NCBI RefSeq assembly: GCF_018998565.1
Contig: NZ_JAHNZO010000014.1
Span: 62,001-126,000, forward strand
Reading direction: 5' to 3'
Length of the DNA: 64,000 nucleotides
DNA from: Paenibacillus oleatilyticus
GTDB lineage: Bacteria; Bacillota; Bacilli; Paenibacillales; NBRC-103111
Below the pieces are notes generated by a model. It saw only the letters and a program-made list of their open reading frames with translations, searched no databases and had not been told where the DNA came from. Position 1 is the first letter of the stretch. Every line of letters begins with the position of its first letter. Shown one piece after another: positions 23,673 through 32,862 of the stretch. The translations under genes and the position numbers were made by a program.

Positions 23673-24626
23673 ATGAACGCAGTTCAAAAACGAATCGAAG
23701 AGCTTCACCGGTATGCGCCGGAGCCGACCGCTCCGGCCGATCTGGAGGCATTCTGGAGCAGGACGCTGGCCGATGTGATCGACAAGCCGGTTCAAGCGCA
23801 GCGATCGCGGCAGGAAACGCCGTTCCCGTATATGGATACCTACGATGTCACGTACCAAGGGTTCGCCGATACGCCGATCAAAGGGTGGTATCTGCTTCCG
23901 AAGTTTCCGGTGCGGGAGAAGCTGCCGTGCGTCGTCTTGTTTCACGGGTATACGGGAGGCCGGGGGTATCCCGAGCAGTACGCCTCCTGGCTGCTGATGG
24001 GGATGGCGGTGTTCGCTGTCGACATCCGGGGACAAGGCGGCGAGACGGGCAACCGGCTGGACAATACGTACGGGATGACGAAAGGCTGGATCACGCAGGG
24101 CATTCTGGATAAGGAGACCTGCTACTACAAGGCCATTGCCGTCGATGCGCTGCAAGCCGTTGAATGGGCGGCGACGCAGCCGGAGGTCGACCCGGGCCGC
24201 ATCGTCGTCGCCGGCGACAGCCAGGGAGGCGGCTTGTCGCTGCTGGTCTCCGCCTTGAGCGATAAGCCGGCGCTGTCCATCGCGAATATTCCGAATATGT
24301 GCCATATGGACTTCGGCATTCTGAATTCGGTCAGCTCGCTCTCCGAAGCGGCGGAATTCGTGAGCCGGTTCCCGGAGCATCTGGACAAGGTCATGGAGAC
24401 GCTAAGCTATTTCGACATCATGAATTTGGCGGAGCGCATCCGGATTCCGGTGCTCGTCTCGGTCGGCTTGAAGGACACCGTGTGCTTGCCGGAAACCGTG
24501 TTCGCGGCGTACAACCGGATCGGATCGACGAAGGAGATCGGAGTGCATCCGTTTACGGGACATGCGACGGGCGGCTACCAGAACCGCCGCACGGTGGAAT
24601 TTATCCGAAAGCATCTTTCCTTTTAG
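23673..24626 (+). CDS. Acetyl xylan esterase/cephalosporin-C deacetylase family esterase
   Basis: The 317-residue cytoplasmic protein belongs to the alpha/beta-hydrolase AXE1 (CE7) family. The CE7 marker RGQGGETGN is present (ADIRGQGG-type), the nucleophile is Ser in VAGDSQGGGLSLL, the second triad residue Asp is in VSVGLKDTVCLPET, and His is in HPFTGHATGGYQ. It should remove acetyl groups from short, imported oligosaccharides. It follows the binding protein after 29 bases, and an intrinsic terminator lies behind it. Confidence 0.9.
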   Translation: MNAVQKRIEELHRYAPEPTAPADLEAFWSRTLADVIDKPVQAQRSRQETPFPYMDTYDVTYQGFADTPIKGWYLLPKFPVREKLPCVVLFHGYTGGRGYPEQYASWLLMGMAVFAVDIRGQGGETGNRLDNTYGMTKGWITQGILDKETCYYKAIAVDALQAVEWAATQPEVDPGRIVVAGDSQGGGLSLLVSALSDKPALSIANIPNMCHMDFGILNSVSSLSEAAEFVSRFPEHLDKVMETLSYFDIMNLAERIRIPVLVSVGLKDTVCLPETVFAAYNRIGSTKEIGVHPFTGHATGGYQNRRTVEFIRKHLSF

Positions 24627-24661
24627 CGCGGGTTGCGGGTTAAAACTGATTTCGAAAAAGG

Positions 24662-24694
24662 ACCGCTGGAGCGATGGTGTCCGGCGGTTTTTTT
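24662..24694 (+). terminator. Intrinsic terminator between esterase and phosphorylase genes
   Basis: ACCGCTGGA and TCCGGCGGT form a stem with a run of seven T. It sits inside the gene cluster, 36 bases after the esterase stop, and should lower read-through into the phosphorylase gene. Confidence 0.65.
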
Positions 24695-24728
24695 CTCCCA
24701 TAAATATAAAGAAAACGGAGTGGAGACG

Positions 24729-27700
24729 ATGACCATGCTGAATACGTCCCGGTTTCGGGTCGAAGCGGGGAATTTACGGTTTACCTTTTTGAACAGTGGC
24801 GATCTGTACGAAGCGGCTTGCCAGGATACGATGATCAATCAATGGCTGTCCGACCCGGTGACGGGATCGTTGAACAATTTGTATTTGCGGCAGCACCGGG
24901 CTTCCGGCATCGAAGCGACGCCTTTGCTTGGCGTCCGTTCCGCAAGCCGTGTGCGCCAAGCGGAGGGCGGCCGGGTGATCTGGGAAGGCGAAGCCGGCGC
25001 GCTTCGCTATGAAGTGACCTTTCGCTTGACGGCGCGCGGGGTATGGTTCTGGGACGTTGCCGTGTACGGGCAGGAGGCGGAAGTCGACGTCGTCTACGGA
25101 CAGGACGTGGGGATCGCCCATCCGGGCGCCGTCCGCAGCAACGAAGCTTACTTGTCCCAATATATCGATCATGCGGTGTTCGAGGATGCGCAGAAGGGGT
25201 ATGTCGTCTGTTCCCGGCAAAATCAGCCGCAGCAGGGGAAATTTCCTTATCTTCAGCAGGGCTGTCTGACGAACGCGGCCGGTTATTCGACGGACGGCTT
25301 CCAATTTTTCGGCTTGTCCTACAAGGAAACAGACGAGCCTGAAGCTTTGACCAAGGCTTCGCTGGATAACGAAGTATACCAATACGAATTTGCGTATATC
25401 GCGCTGCAATCCCAACGGGTCAAGCTGGCCGGCGAAGCGAGATTCGTATTCTACGGCTTGTTCCGGGACAACCACCCGGAGGCGGTGGCCGCCCTGGAAT
25501 ACGAAGCCGACATATCGGACGCATGGCGCGAGGTCCGGGAGCAGGAACCTTCGGCCCCGGCACCGGCCTCCTCCGCCTCTTGGCAGGCGAAGGTCAGTGC
25601 GGCTTCTCGGATCGGAGCGCCGCTGCGCACCATGTCCATGACACGGCAGGAAGTCGAAGACCTGTTCCCGAGCCGTCAACAAGAGGAGCGGGACGGAGAG
25701 GAGCTGCTGTCCTTTTTCACCGATACCCACGAGCACGTCGTGCTGAAGGAAAAAGAGCTGCGCATGGAGCGTCCGCACGGACATATCCTCATGACCGGGA
25801 ATAACGACCGGATGAACGAGCGGGCCATCACGACGACCTCGTACATGTACGGGATGTTCAACGCGCAACTGGTTGTCGGCAATACGTCCTTCAACAAAAT
25901 GATGACCAACGCCCGCAATGCGCTGAACGTGCCGAAGACGTCGGGGCAGCGCATTTACGTCGAACTGGACGGGCAGTACCGGCTTCTGGCAATGCCGTCC
26001 ATGTTCGAGATGGGCTTCAACTATGCCCGCTGGTATTACAAAACGGCGGACGAGCTGTTTGTGATCACGAACTATACGACCGTGGATACGCCGGAGGTCG
26101 TGCTGCATGTCCGTTCGGCCAGCGGCAAGCCTTACCGTTTCCTGCTCTCGAATCAGGTGTGCATGAACGCGGCCGAATACGAGCTGCCGTTCCGCATGGA
26201 GCAGCAGGACGACGGCCGGACGCTCGTTTTCTATGCGGACGCCCAGTCGCTCAGTGCCCGCGCTTACCCGAGCCTGTGCTACCGCATGAGGGTCGAAGGC
26301 GCGGACATGCAGGCGGGGGATGAACGGCTGCTGGCAACGAATGCGGAGCCGGGCTCGGCTTCGCTGGTCGTCCTCGAACTCAGCGCAAGCAGCCAATGGA
26401 CCGTGACGGTGCAGGGCCTGCTGCACGGGGAAGAGCTGCCGTTTGCCGAAAGGGATGCCGATGCGGAAATCGAGCGTTACCGCGAGTTTTACCGCACGGT
26501 CATGAACGGCTTCCGCTTGACCCGGCGCGGTGAACGGCCGGACGAGCTGGACAAGCTTAACACGCTTGCATGGTGGTATACGCACAATATGTTGGTTCAC
26601 TTCTCGGTGCCGCACGGCCTGGAGCAGTACGGCGGGGCGGCATGGGGAACGCGCGACGTATGCCAGGGGCCGACGGAATACTTTTTGGCGACGCAAAAAT
26701 ACGACGTGGTGCGCGACATCCTGACTACCGTGTACTCGCATCAATACGAGGACGACGGGAACTGGCCGCAATGGTTCATGTTCGACCGGTACGCCTTCAT
26801 CCAGCAGGAAGAAAGCCATGGCGATATTATCGTGTGGCCGCTCAAGGTGCTAAGCGATTATTTGACGGCGACCGGGGATACTTCCATTCTGGAGGTGCAG
26901 TTGCCTTATACGAAGCGGGGCGGCTTTACGTTCACGGAACAGACCGAGACGGTGCTGGAGCATGCCAAGAAGCAGCTTGACTATATCAAGCGGCACTTTG
27001 TGCACGGCACGCACTTGTCTTCGTACGGCGACGGGGATTGGGACGATACACTCCAGCCGGCGAACGCCCAGCTGAAACGCTATTTGATCAGCAGTTGGAC
27101 GGTAGCTTTGACGTATCAGGTATTCAGTCAGCTCGCCGCGGCTTTGGCGGAAGCGGACGCGGGGACGGCGGCTGAGCTGAAACAGCTTGGCGAAGGCATC
27201 CGGGAGGACTTTAACCGGTATATGCTGCAATCCGACGTTATTCCCGGATTCGTGTACATGGAGAAGCCGGGCGAAGCCGAGCTGATGCTGCATCCGTCGG
27301 ATACGAAAACCGGCATCCGCTACCGGCTGCTGCCGATGACGCGCAGCATGATCGGCGAGCTGCTGACGAAGGAGCAGGCGGAGACGCATTACCGGATCAT
27401 CAAGGAGAAGCTGTTCTATCCGGACGGCGTCCGGTTGATGGATCGGCCGGCGAATTATACCGGGGGCGTCAGCAAGCAGTTTAAGCGGGCCGAGCAGGCG
27501 GCTAACGTAGGCAGGGAAATCGGCCTGCAGTACGTTCACGCCCATATCCGGTTTATCGAGGCGATGGCCAAGCTCGGCAAACCGGACGAGGTGTGGAGGG
27601 GGCTGGCTACGATTAACCCGGTCGGCCTTCGGAGCGTCGTGCCGAACGCGGAGCTTCGGCAAAGCAACGCCTACTTCAGCAGCTCCGATGCAAAGTTCAG

Positions 27701-28103
27701 CACCCGCTATGAGGCGCAGGAGCGCTTCGACGAGCTGCGCGACGGCTCGGTGCCGGTGAAGGGCGGCTGGAGAATTTATTCCAGCGGTCCGGGAATTTAC
27801 ATGAACCAGCTGATTGCCAATGCCTTGGGGATTCGTCTGATCGAGGGCGACTTGATTATCGATCCGGTGCTGCCGCCGTCGCTTGACGGGCTGGAGTTCG
27901 ATTTCGAGGTGATGGGGACTCCGGTCACATTCGTGTATCATCTAGCCGGTCGGGGGCTGAGCCGAGTGACGATGAACGGCCGCGAGCTGACCGTGAAGCC
28001 CGTCGCCAACCGTTACCGGGAAGGCGGCGTACGCATCGGGAAGCGGGAGTTTGCGGACAAACGGTCGGATGCCGGCAATGTCATTGAAATTTTCATGCAA
28101 TAA
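24729..28103 (+). CDS. Large GH94-type glycoside phosphorylase, probably 1,2-beta-oligoglucan phosphorylase
   Basis: The protein has 1124 residues from ATG 24729 (GGAGTGGAG upstream; the 32 further codons are unlikely). It has the GH94 layout: beta-sandwich N-terminal part, then an (alpha/alpha)6 catalytic barrel with YGGAAWGTRDVCQGPTEYF and the general-acid segment SYGDGDWDDTLQP near residue 770. It would split an oligosaccharide with phosphate, yielding glucose 1-phosphate. The length fits 1,2-beta-oligoglucan phosphorylase of Listeria (about 1086 residues) better than cellobiose phosphorylase (about 810), and the Listeria locus also has LacI, binding protein and two permeases. The substrate is therefore an inference. 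Confidence 0.75.
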   Translation: MTMLNTSRFRVEAGNLRFTFLNSGDLYEAACQDTMINQWLSDPVTGSLNNLYLRQHRASGIEATPLLGVRSASRVRQAEGGRVIWEGEAGALRYEVTFRLTARGVWFWDVAVYGQEAEVDVVYGQDVGIAHPGAVRSNEAYLSQYIDHAVFEDAQKGYVVCSRQNQPQQGKFPYLQQGCLTNAAGYSTDGFQFFGLSYKETDEPEALTKASLDNEVYQYEFAYIALQSQRVKLAGEARFVFYGLFRDNHPEAVAALEYEADISDAWREVREQEPSAPAPASSASWQAKVSAASRIGAPLRTMSMTRQEVEDLFPSRQQEERDGEELLSFFTDTHEHVVLKEKELRMERPHGHILMTGNNDRMNERAITTTSYMYGMFNAQLVVGNTSFNKMMTNARNALNVPKTSGQRIYVELDGQYRLLAMPSMFEMGFNYARWYYKTADELFVITNYTTVDTPEVVLHVRSASGKPYRFLLSNQVCMNAAEYELPFRMEQQDDGRTLVFYADAQSLSARAYPSLCYRMRVEGADMQAGDERLLATNAEPGSASLVVLELSASSQWTVTVQGLLHGEELPFAERDADAEIERYREFYRTVMNGFRLTRRGERPDELDKLNTLAWWYTHNMLVHFSVPHGLEQYGGAAWGTRDVCQGPTEYFLATQKYDVVRDILTTVYSHQYEDDGNWPQWFMFDRYAFIQQEESHGDIIVWPLKVLSDYLTATGDTSILEVQLPYTKRGGFTFTEQTETVLEHAKKQLDYIKRHFVHGTHLSSYGDGDWDDTLQPANAQLKRYLISSWTVALTYQVFSQLAAALAEADAGTAAELKQLGEGIREDFNRYMLQSDVIPGFVYMEKPGEAELMLHPSDTKTGIRYRLLPMTRSMIGELLTKEQAETHYRIIKEKLFYPDGVRLMDRPANYTGGVSKQFKRAEQAANVGREIGLQYVHAHIRFIEAMAKLGKPDEVWRGLATINPVGLRSVVPNAELRQSNAYFSSSDAKFSTRYEAQERFDELRDGSVPVKGGWRIYSSGPGIYMNQLIANALGIRLIEGDLIIDPVLPPSLDGLEFDFEVMGTPVTFVYHLAGRGLSRVTMNGRELTVKPVANRYREGGVRIGKREFADKRSDAGNVIEIFMQ

Positions 28104-28137
28104 GGAGAGGGGCTAGCTTTTCAAGCACCGGCCCATG

Positions 28138-28194
28138 AACACGGCGGAGGCCGTCCGGAACATGAGCTTCATGTTCGGGCGGCCTCCGTGTTTT
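28138..28194. terminator. Long bidirectional terminator
   Basis: AACACGGCGGAGGCC and GGCCTCCGTGTT form the base of a long stem that continues through CCGGAACATGA/TTCATGTTCGG to a short loop. T residues flank it on both strands. It separates the convergent phosphorylase and appC genes. Confidence 0.85.
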
Positions 28195-28208
28195 GTGCTG
28201 CTTGCCAA

Positions 28209-29114
28209 TTACCCTTTCGGATCAAACGCTTCCTTTGCGCCTTCCCCGATAAAGTTGATGGCCAGAATCGTAGAGGTAATCACGACGGCGGACGGCAGCC
28301 AGACCCACCATTGGTTTTTAATCACTTGGGGCGATATCGCATCCGACATCATATTCCCCCAGCTCGGCACATTGGCTGGCACGCCAAACCCGAGGAAGCT
28401 AAGGCCCGTCTCTACGCCGATCATTACCGCCATCACGACGATCGCCTGCACAATAATGGTGGAGGCCACATTGGGCAGCAAATGCTTGACGATCACCTGG
28501 AACGGCTTGCAGCCGATCGCGACGGCGCTCATGATATACTCGTTCTCTTTCTCCGCCAACACCTTGCTTCGGACAAGGCGGGCGATCCCGCCCCAGCCAA
28601 GCACACTGATGACGACAATCAGCACCAGGATGCCCGAGTCCGCAATAACCGTTTTCAGGACGATGACAAAAATAAGAAACGGGAAAATCATAATAAAATC
28701 GGTGAAGCGCATTAGCATGTTATCGATCTTGCCTCCAAAATAGCCGGCGACCGAACCGATGGTCACCCCGATAAACGTCACCAAAAAGCTGATGCTGACG
28801 GCAATCATCAGCGTCGTGCGCCCGCCGTACAGCAATCTTGCGATAATGTCGCGCCCGCCCTTGTCCGTTCCCAACAGATGCTCCGCCGACGGAGGCTTAT
28901 GGATGAGACGCAGGTTGATTTTAACAGGGTCATAAGAGGTCAGCAGCGGCGCCAGAGCGCACAGGAGCGCAATGAGGACCAGAAACGCGAGGCTGGCGAT
29001 CGCCAGCTTGTTGTGAAAAAAGCGGCTCCAGCCCGTCACCCATGGAGAGGCGCTTCGTTTTTTGCCGATGGGCATCGTTTGATTCAACGGCTTCGTCGCG
29101 GTATTCATAGCCAT
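28209..29114 (-). CDS. appC: Oligopeptide ABC transporter permease
   Basis: The product (301 residues) has six membrane segments, an N-terminal OppC domain (PLTSYDPVKINLRLIHKPP), and the docking loop RSKVLAEKENEYIMSAVAIG. It is last in an operon whose gene order (ATPase, ATPase, binding protein, permease, permease) equals B. subtilis appDFABC. It follows appB after 12 bases. Confidence 0.87.
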   Translation of the reverse strand: MAMNTATKPLNQTMPIGKKRSASPWVTGWSRFFHNKLAIASLAFLVLIALLCALAPLLTSYDPVKINLRLIHKPPSAEHLLGTDKGGRDIIARLLYGGRTTLMIAVSISFLVTFIGVTIGSVAGYFGGKIDNMLMRFTDFIMIFPFLIFVIVLKTVIADSGILVLIVVISVLGWGGIARLVRSKVLAEKENEYIMSAVAIGCKPFQVIVKHLLPNVASTIIVQAIVVMAVMIGVETGLSFLGFGVPANVPSWGNMMSDAISPQVIKNQWWVWLPSAVVITSTILAINFIGEGAKEAFDPKG

Positions 29115-29126
29115 CCTCCTCTCATG

Positions 29127-30092
29127 CTAGCGAAGCCGGATACGCGGATCGACGTAACCGTACAGCAAATCGGAAATCAAGTTGCCGATCAGCGTCATGA
29201 CGGACGCAAACATCGTTATCGTCATCACAACGGAATAATCGCGGCTGCTGATCGAGGAGACGAATAACTCGCCCATTCCCGGATAAACGAACAGCGTCTC
29301 GGTAATGACCGCCCCGCCGAACAATCCCCCGATATCGATACCGAGAAACGTAACCATGGGGATCAGCGAATTGCGCAGGATGTGCCGGTTGTAAATATGC
29401 CGCTCGCTTGTCCCTTTCGCCCGTGCCGTCCTGACGTAATCCTTGCGGCTGCTCTCGATAATGTCATTGCGCAGAAATTGCGTATAAGCGGCCGTGCCCA
29501 AAGAGCCGAGTACGAACGCGGGCAGCAGCGAATTTTTCAATACGTTCAAGTAATACGCAAGCGTACCGTCGGCCACCCCGACGCTGCGCGATCCGCTGGC
29601 GGGCACCCAGCCGAGCTTGATCGCGAAGATGTAGATGCAGACGATTCCGATAATAAAGCTCGGAAGGGCATAGACGATGTAGCTGACCGTCTGGATCGAA
29701 TAATCGATCGGCGTATTCGGACGTCTGCCCGCGATCATCCCGGTCAGGAAAGCGATCGCGTAGGTAATGCATATGGCCATCGTGGCCAGGATGGCCGTAT
29801 TTTGAAGCCGCTGGAAAAACAGGTCGCTCACGGGCATCTTGTGAATGAACGATTGGCCGAAATCGCCCCGCAGCATGTTGCCGAACCAACGGATGAACTG
29901 CTGCGGAATCGGGTCGTTATACCCCAACTGCTGGCGCATTTCGGCGATATATTCCGGCTTCACGTTGGCCGGATCGATCATCCCCGTCAGGGCGTCCCCC
30001 GGCATTAATTTTGCCAGGGTGAACACCACAACGGAGATGAGCAGGAGCAGCGGAATCATGCCCAGTAGTCTGCGCAACGTATAAGTCAGCAT
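29127..30092 (-). CDS. appB: Oligopeptide ABC transporter permease
   Basis: The product has 321 residues and six membrane segments with the typical AppB/DppB start MLTYTLRRLLGMIPLLLLIS. The docking loop is VRTARAKGTSERHIYNRHIL, as expected for the first permease of a peptide importer. It sits between the binding protein and appC. Confidence 0.88.
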   Translation of the reverse strand: MLTYTLRRLLGMIPLLLLISVVVFTLAKLMPGDALTGMIDPANVKPEYIAEMRQQLGYNDPIPQQFIRWFGNMLRGDFGQSFIHKMPVSDLFFQRLQNTAILATMAICITYAIAFLTGMIAGRRPNTPIDYSIQTVSYIVYALPSFIIGIVCIYIFAIKLGWVPASGSRSVGVADGTLAYYLNVLKNSLLPAFVLGSLGTAAYTQFLRNDIIESSRKDYVRTARAKGTSERHIYNRHILRNSLIPMVTFLGIDIGGLFGGAVITETLFVYPGMGELFVSSISSRDYSVVMTITMFASVMTLIGNLISDLLYGYVDPRIRLR

Positions 30093-30114
30093 AAGCCCAG
30101 CCTCCCGGATACGG

Positions 30115-31851
30115 TCATTGCGTGACCCACCACTTATGAACGTCGATTTGATTCGTGAACGAGTTCGCCTTGACGTTCTGCAGTCGTTTGTTGCTCACCG
30201 TCACATCGATCGGAGAATACAAGAACATCATCGGCACTTCTTCATTCACGAGCTTCTGCCACTTGTGATACACTTCCTTGCGGTAGTTCTGATCAAAAGC
30301 CTTCTCGCTGATCCCTTCGTCAATCAGGCGGTCGGATTCGGCCGAGTTCCAGCGCGGGAAATTCCAGAGCACGTTGCTCTTCCATAATGCCTTCGGGTCG
30401 GGATCGCTGGCAAGCGACCAGGCGCCGGCGAACAGCTCGACAGACGGATCGTCATTCTCGACCACATCGTAGAAAGCGTTGAACTCTTTCAATGCGCCTC
30501 CGTTTAGCTTTACGTCAAGTCCCACATCCTTCCACATCTGCATCATCGTTTGGGCGCGCGGCGCGGCAACCTCCGTGCCGGACATGGCGTCGAAGTTAAA
30601 CGTGAGCTTGTTCCCTTGCGGATCTTCGCGCAATCCGTCGCCGTTCGTATCTTTATAACCCGCTTCGTCGAGCAATTTCTTCGCTTTATCGGGATTGTAT
30701 TCGTACGGATTCAATTGATCGTCCGGAATCTTCGCCCAGCTTACTCCCGGCATGGGGGCGGAGATCGTCTTGGACAGACCGTTGGCGAACGCATCGATCA
30801 GCGCTTGCCGGTCCAGCGCGTAGTACATCGCCTGCCGCAGGCGCTTGTCGGCGAACTTGGATTTCGGGTTCGCAACAATTTTCTCGGATTTCTTGTCCCA
30901 CGTCCCCAGCTTGAAGCCGATATAGGCATAGGAAAGCGCATCTTGTTTATCGATATTGACGTTTTTCAGCTTTTCAACGTCTTTAAATTGACTGTTCGGC
31001 ACTTCCATGATGTCGATTTCGCCGTTTTCCAGCAGACTGGTCGCCATATTGCCGGCAACTACCTTGTAGATCACGCCGTCGAGCAGCGGCTTGCCTCCCC
31101 AATAGTCGTCGAACCGCTCCATCTCGACATACTCGCCCGGCTGAATCTTTTTTACTTTGAACGGCCCGATGCCGATCGGCTTTTTGCGGACTTGATCGGA
31201 ATTCAGCATATCTTTGACGGCAACACCGGCAAAATACTTTTTCGGCATCGGATACGACCACAGGTTCGAGATCGTATTCGGCGCAGCGCTTTTGACGGTA
31301 ACCGACATCGTGTAGTTGTCGATCAGCTTGATGCCGGCAATATCTTTGGCTTTGCCCTCGCGGTAATCCTCGACGCCGACAACCATCTCCACGTTGCTGT
31401 ACCGGCTGCCCCCGGCCGCCGTATAGTCTTTATGGGCAATGGTCTCCAGCGCGAACTTCCAGTCCTCCATCGTCAACTCATCGCCATTGTGCCATTTGAC
31501 GCCGGGCTTGATCTTGAACGTAAACGTCTTATGATCGTCCGACTCCGTCCATTCGGCAATATTGGGATACGTCTTGAGATCATCGCCGGTTTTGAGCAGG
31601 TCGTCCATCATGAACCGCAAAATCAAATCGTCATCCTGACCGCCGTAAAATGCACGGTCAAGCACGCCTTTGAACGGCTGCGTATAGCCGTACTTTACAA
31701 TGCCCCCCGGTTTCGGCTCGCTTGTCGCGGCTTTGTTCTCTTCGACCTTTTTCGGCGTATCCGTTCCCTCCGGCGCTTTATCCGTGCAGCCGGTAAGGGA
31801 CACGGCAAGAAGCAGCAGGGCGGATAAAATCATTGAAGCTTTTTTTTCCAT
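30115..31851 (-). CDS. appA: Oligopeptide-binding lipoprotein
   Basis: The product (578 residues) has a lipoprotein signal peptide ending LTGC and a family-5 solute-binding body (WTESDDHKTFTFKIKPGVKW, ALSYAYIGFKLGTWDKK). ATG at 31851 was chosen because AGGAGG lies nine bases upstream; the ATG at 31860 touches that site. The size and order match AppA-type binding proteins for longer peptides. A different oligomeric ligand is possible because the family also binds nickel or oligosaccharides. Confidence 0.88.
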   Translation of the reverse strand: MEKKASMILSALLLLAVSLTGCTDKAPEGTDTPKKVEENKAATSEPKPGGIVKYGYTQPFKGVLDRAFYGGQDDDLILRFMMDDLLKTGDDLKTYPNIAEWTESDDHKTFTFKIKPGVKWHNGDELTMEDWKFALETIAHKDYTAAGGSRYSNVEMVVGVEDYREGKAKDIAGIKLIDNYTMSVTVKSAAPNTISNLWSYPMPKKYFAGVAVKDMLNSDQVRKKPIGIGPFKVKKIQPGEYVEMERFDDYWGGKPLLDGVIYKVVAGNMATSLLENGEIDIMEVPNSQFKDVEKLKNVNIDKQDALSYAYIGFKLGTWDKKSEKIVANPKSKFADKRLRQAMYYALDRQALIDAFANGLSKTISAPMPGVSWAKIPDDQLNPYEYNPDKAKKLLDEAGYKDTNGDGLREDPQGNKLTFNFDAMSGTEVAAPRAQTMMQMWKDVGLDVKLNGGALKEFNAFYDVVENDDPSVELFAGAWSLASDPDPKALWKSNVLWNFPRWNSAESDRLIDEGISEKAFDQNYRKEVYHKWQKLVNEEVPMMFLYSPIDVTVSNKRLQNVKANSFTNQIDVHKWWVTQ

Positions 31852-31875
31852 GGAACGCATCCTCCTTTTATGAGA

Positions 31876-32862
31876 TCATTCGTATAAATGACAGGCGACC
31901 TCGTGTTGAGGCGCCACCTGTTTAAGCGTGGGCTGCTGCTCCCGGCAGGCGGCAACGGCATGGCGGCAGCGCGGATGAAAGGCGCAGCCGGCGGGCGGAT
32001 TGGCCGGACTCGGCACATCGCCTTGCAGCACGATTCGCTCCCGCTTGGCGTTCGGGTCGGGGATCGGCACGGCAGACAATAAAGCTTGGGTGTAAGGATG
32101 GAGCGGCTGTTTATACAAGCTTTTCTTATCCGTAATCTCGACGAGCCGCCCCAAGTACATGACGCCGATCCGGTCGCTGATATGCTTCACGACGCTCAGA
32201 TCGTGAGCGATGAACAGATAGGACAGCCCGAAATCGGCTTGAATGTCCTGCAGCAGGTTCAGCACTTGCGATTGAATCGATACATCGAGCGCGGACACGG
32301 GTTCGTCGGCGAACACGAGCTTAGGCTTTAGCGCTAGCGTTCTTGCGATGCTGATCCGCTGCCGCTGCCCCCCGGAAAACTCATGAGGATACTTGTAATA
32401 AGAGTCCTCGGCCAGTCCGACCTTCACGAGCAGCTCGGCGACGCGCTCCTCCAGCTCTTTCCCGGAACGCGATTCATAATTGCGAATCGGCTCGGAGACG
32501 AGATGGCCGACCATCATTTTCGGATTCAGCGAGCTGAACGGGTCTTGGAACACCATCTGCATATCCTTGCGGATTTGCCGCAGCCTTTCGCCCTTGAGCC
32601 GGGTAATATCCTCGCCTTCAAAAAGGATTGTGCCCGCCGTCGGCTCGATGAGACGCATGATCGCGCGGCCGGTCGTCGATTTACCGCAGCCGGATTCTCC
32701 CACAAGTCCGACGGTTTCGCCCCGCCGCATCGTGAGTGAGAAGTCGTTCACCGCCTGAATCGAGCCGACCTGCCTCCGAAAGAGTCCGCCGTGAATCGGA
32801 TAATGCTTTTTCAAATTGAGAACTTGCAGCAGTGGGCGGTCATGAGCGGTCACGTCAATCAT
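31876..32862 (-). CDS. appF: Oligopeptide ABC transporter ATPase
   Basis: The product (328 residues) is an OppF-type ATPase: Walker A GESGCGKSTTGRAI, signature LSGGQ-type EFSGGQRQRISIAR, Walker B LVFADEPVSALD, and the C-terminal oligopeptide extension with CAFHPRCRHAVAAC (three cysteines that may hold an iron-sulfur or zinc site). ATG 32862 follows GAGGAGG and overlaps the appD stop by four bases; the longer frame upstream is not used. Confidence 0.9.
   Translation of the reverse strand: MIDVTAHDRPLLQVLNLKKHYPIHGGLFRRQVGSIQAVNDFSLTMRRGETVGLVGESGCGKSTTGRAIMRLIEPTAGTILFEGEDITRLKGERLRQIRKDMQMVFQDPFSSLNPKMMVGHLVSEPIRNYESRSGKELEERVAELLVKVGLAEDSYYKYPHEFSGGQRQRISIARTLALKPKLVFADEPVSALDVSIQSQVLNLLQDIQADFGLSYLFIAHDLSVVKHISDRIGVMYLGRLVEITDKKSLYKQPLHPYTQALLSAVPIPDPNAKRERIVLQGDVPSPANPPAGCAFHPRCRHAVAACREQQPTLKQVAPQHEVACHLYE

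Noticed and set aside
24774-26819. 681-codon open frame antisense to the phosphorylase gene
   Set aside because: It lies wholly within a real gene on the other strand, has no ribosome site and no recognisable domain; GC-rich coding DNA yields such frames by chance.
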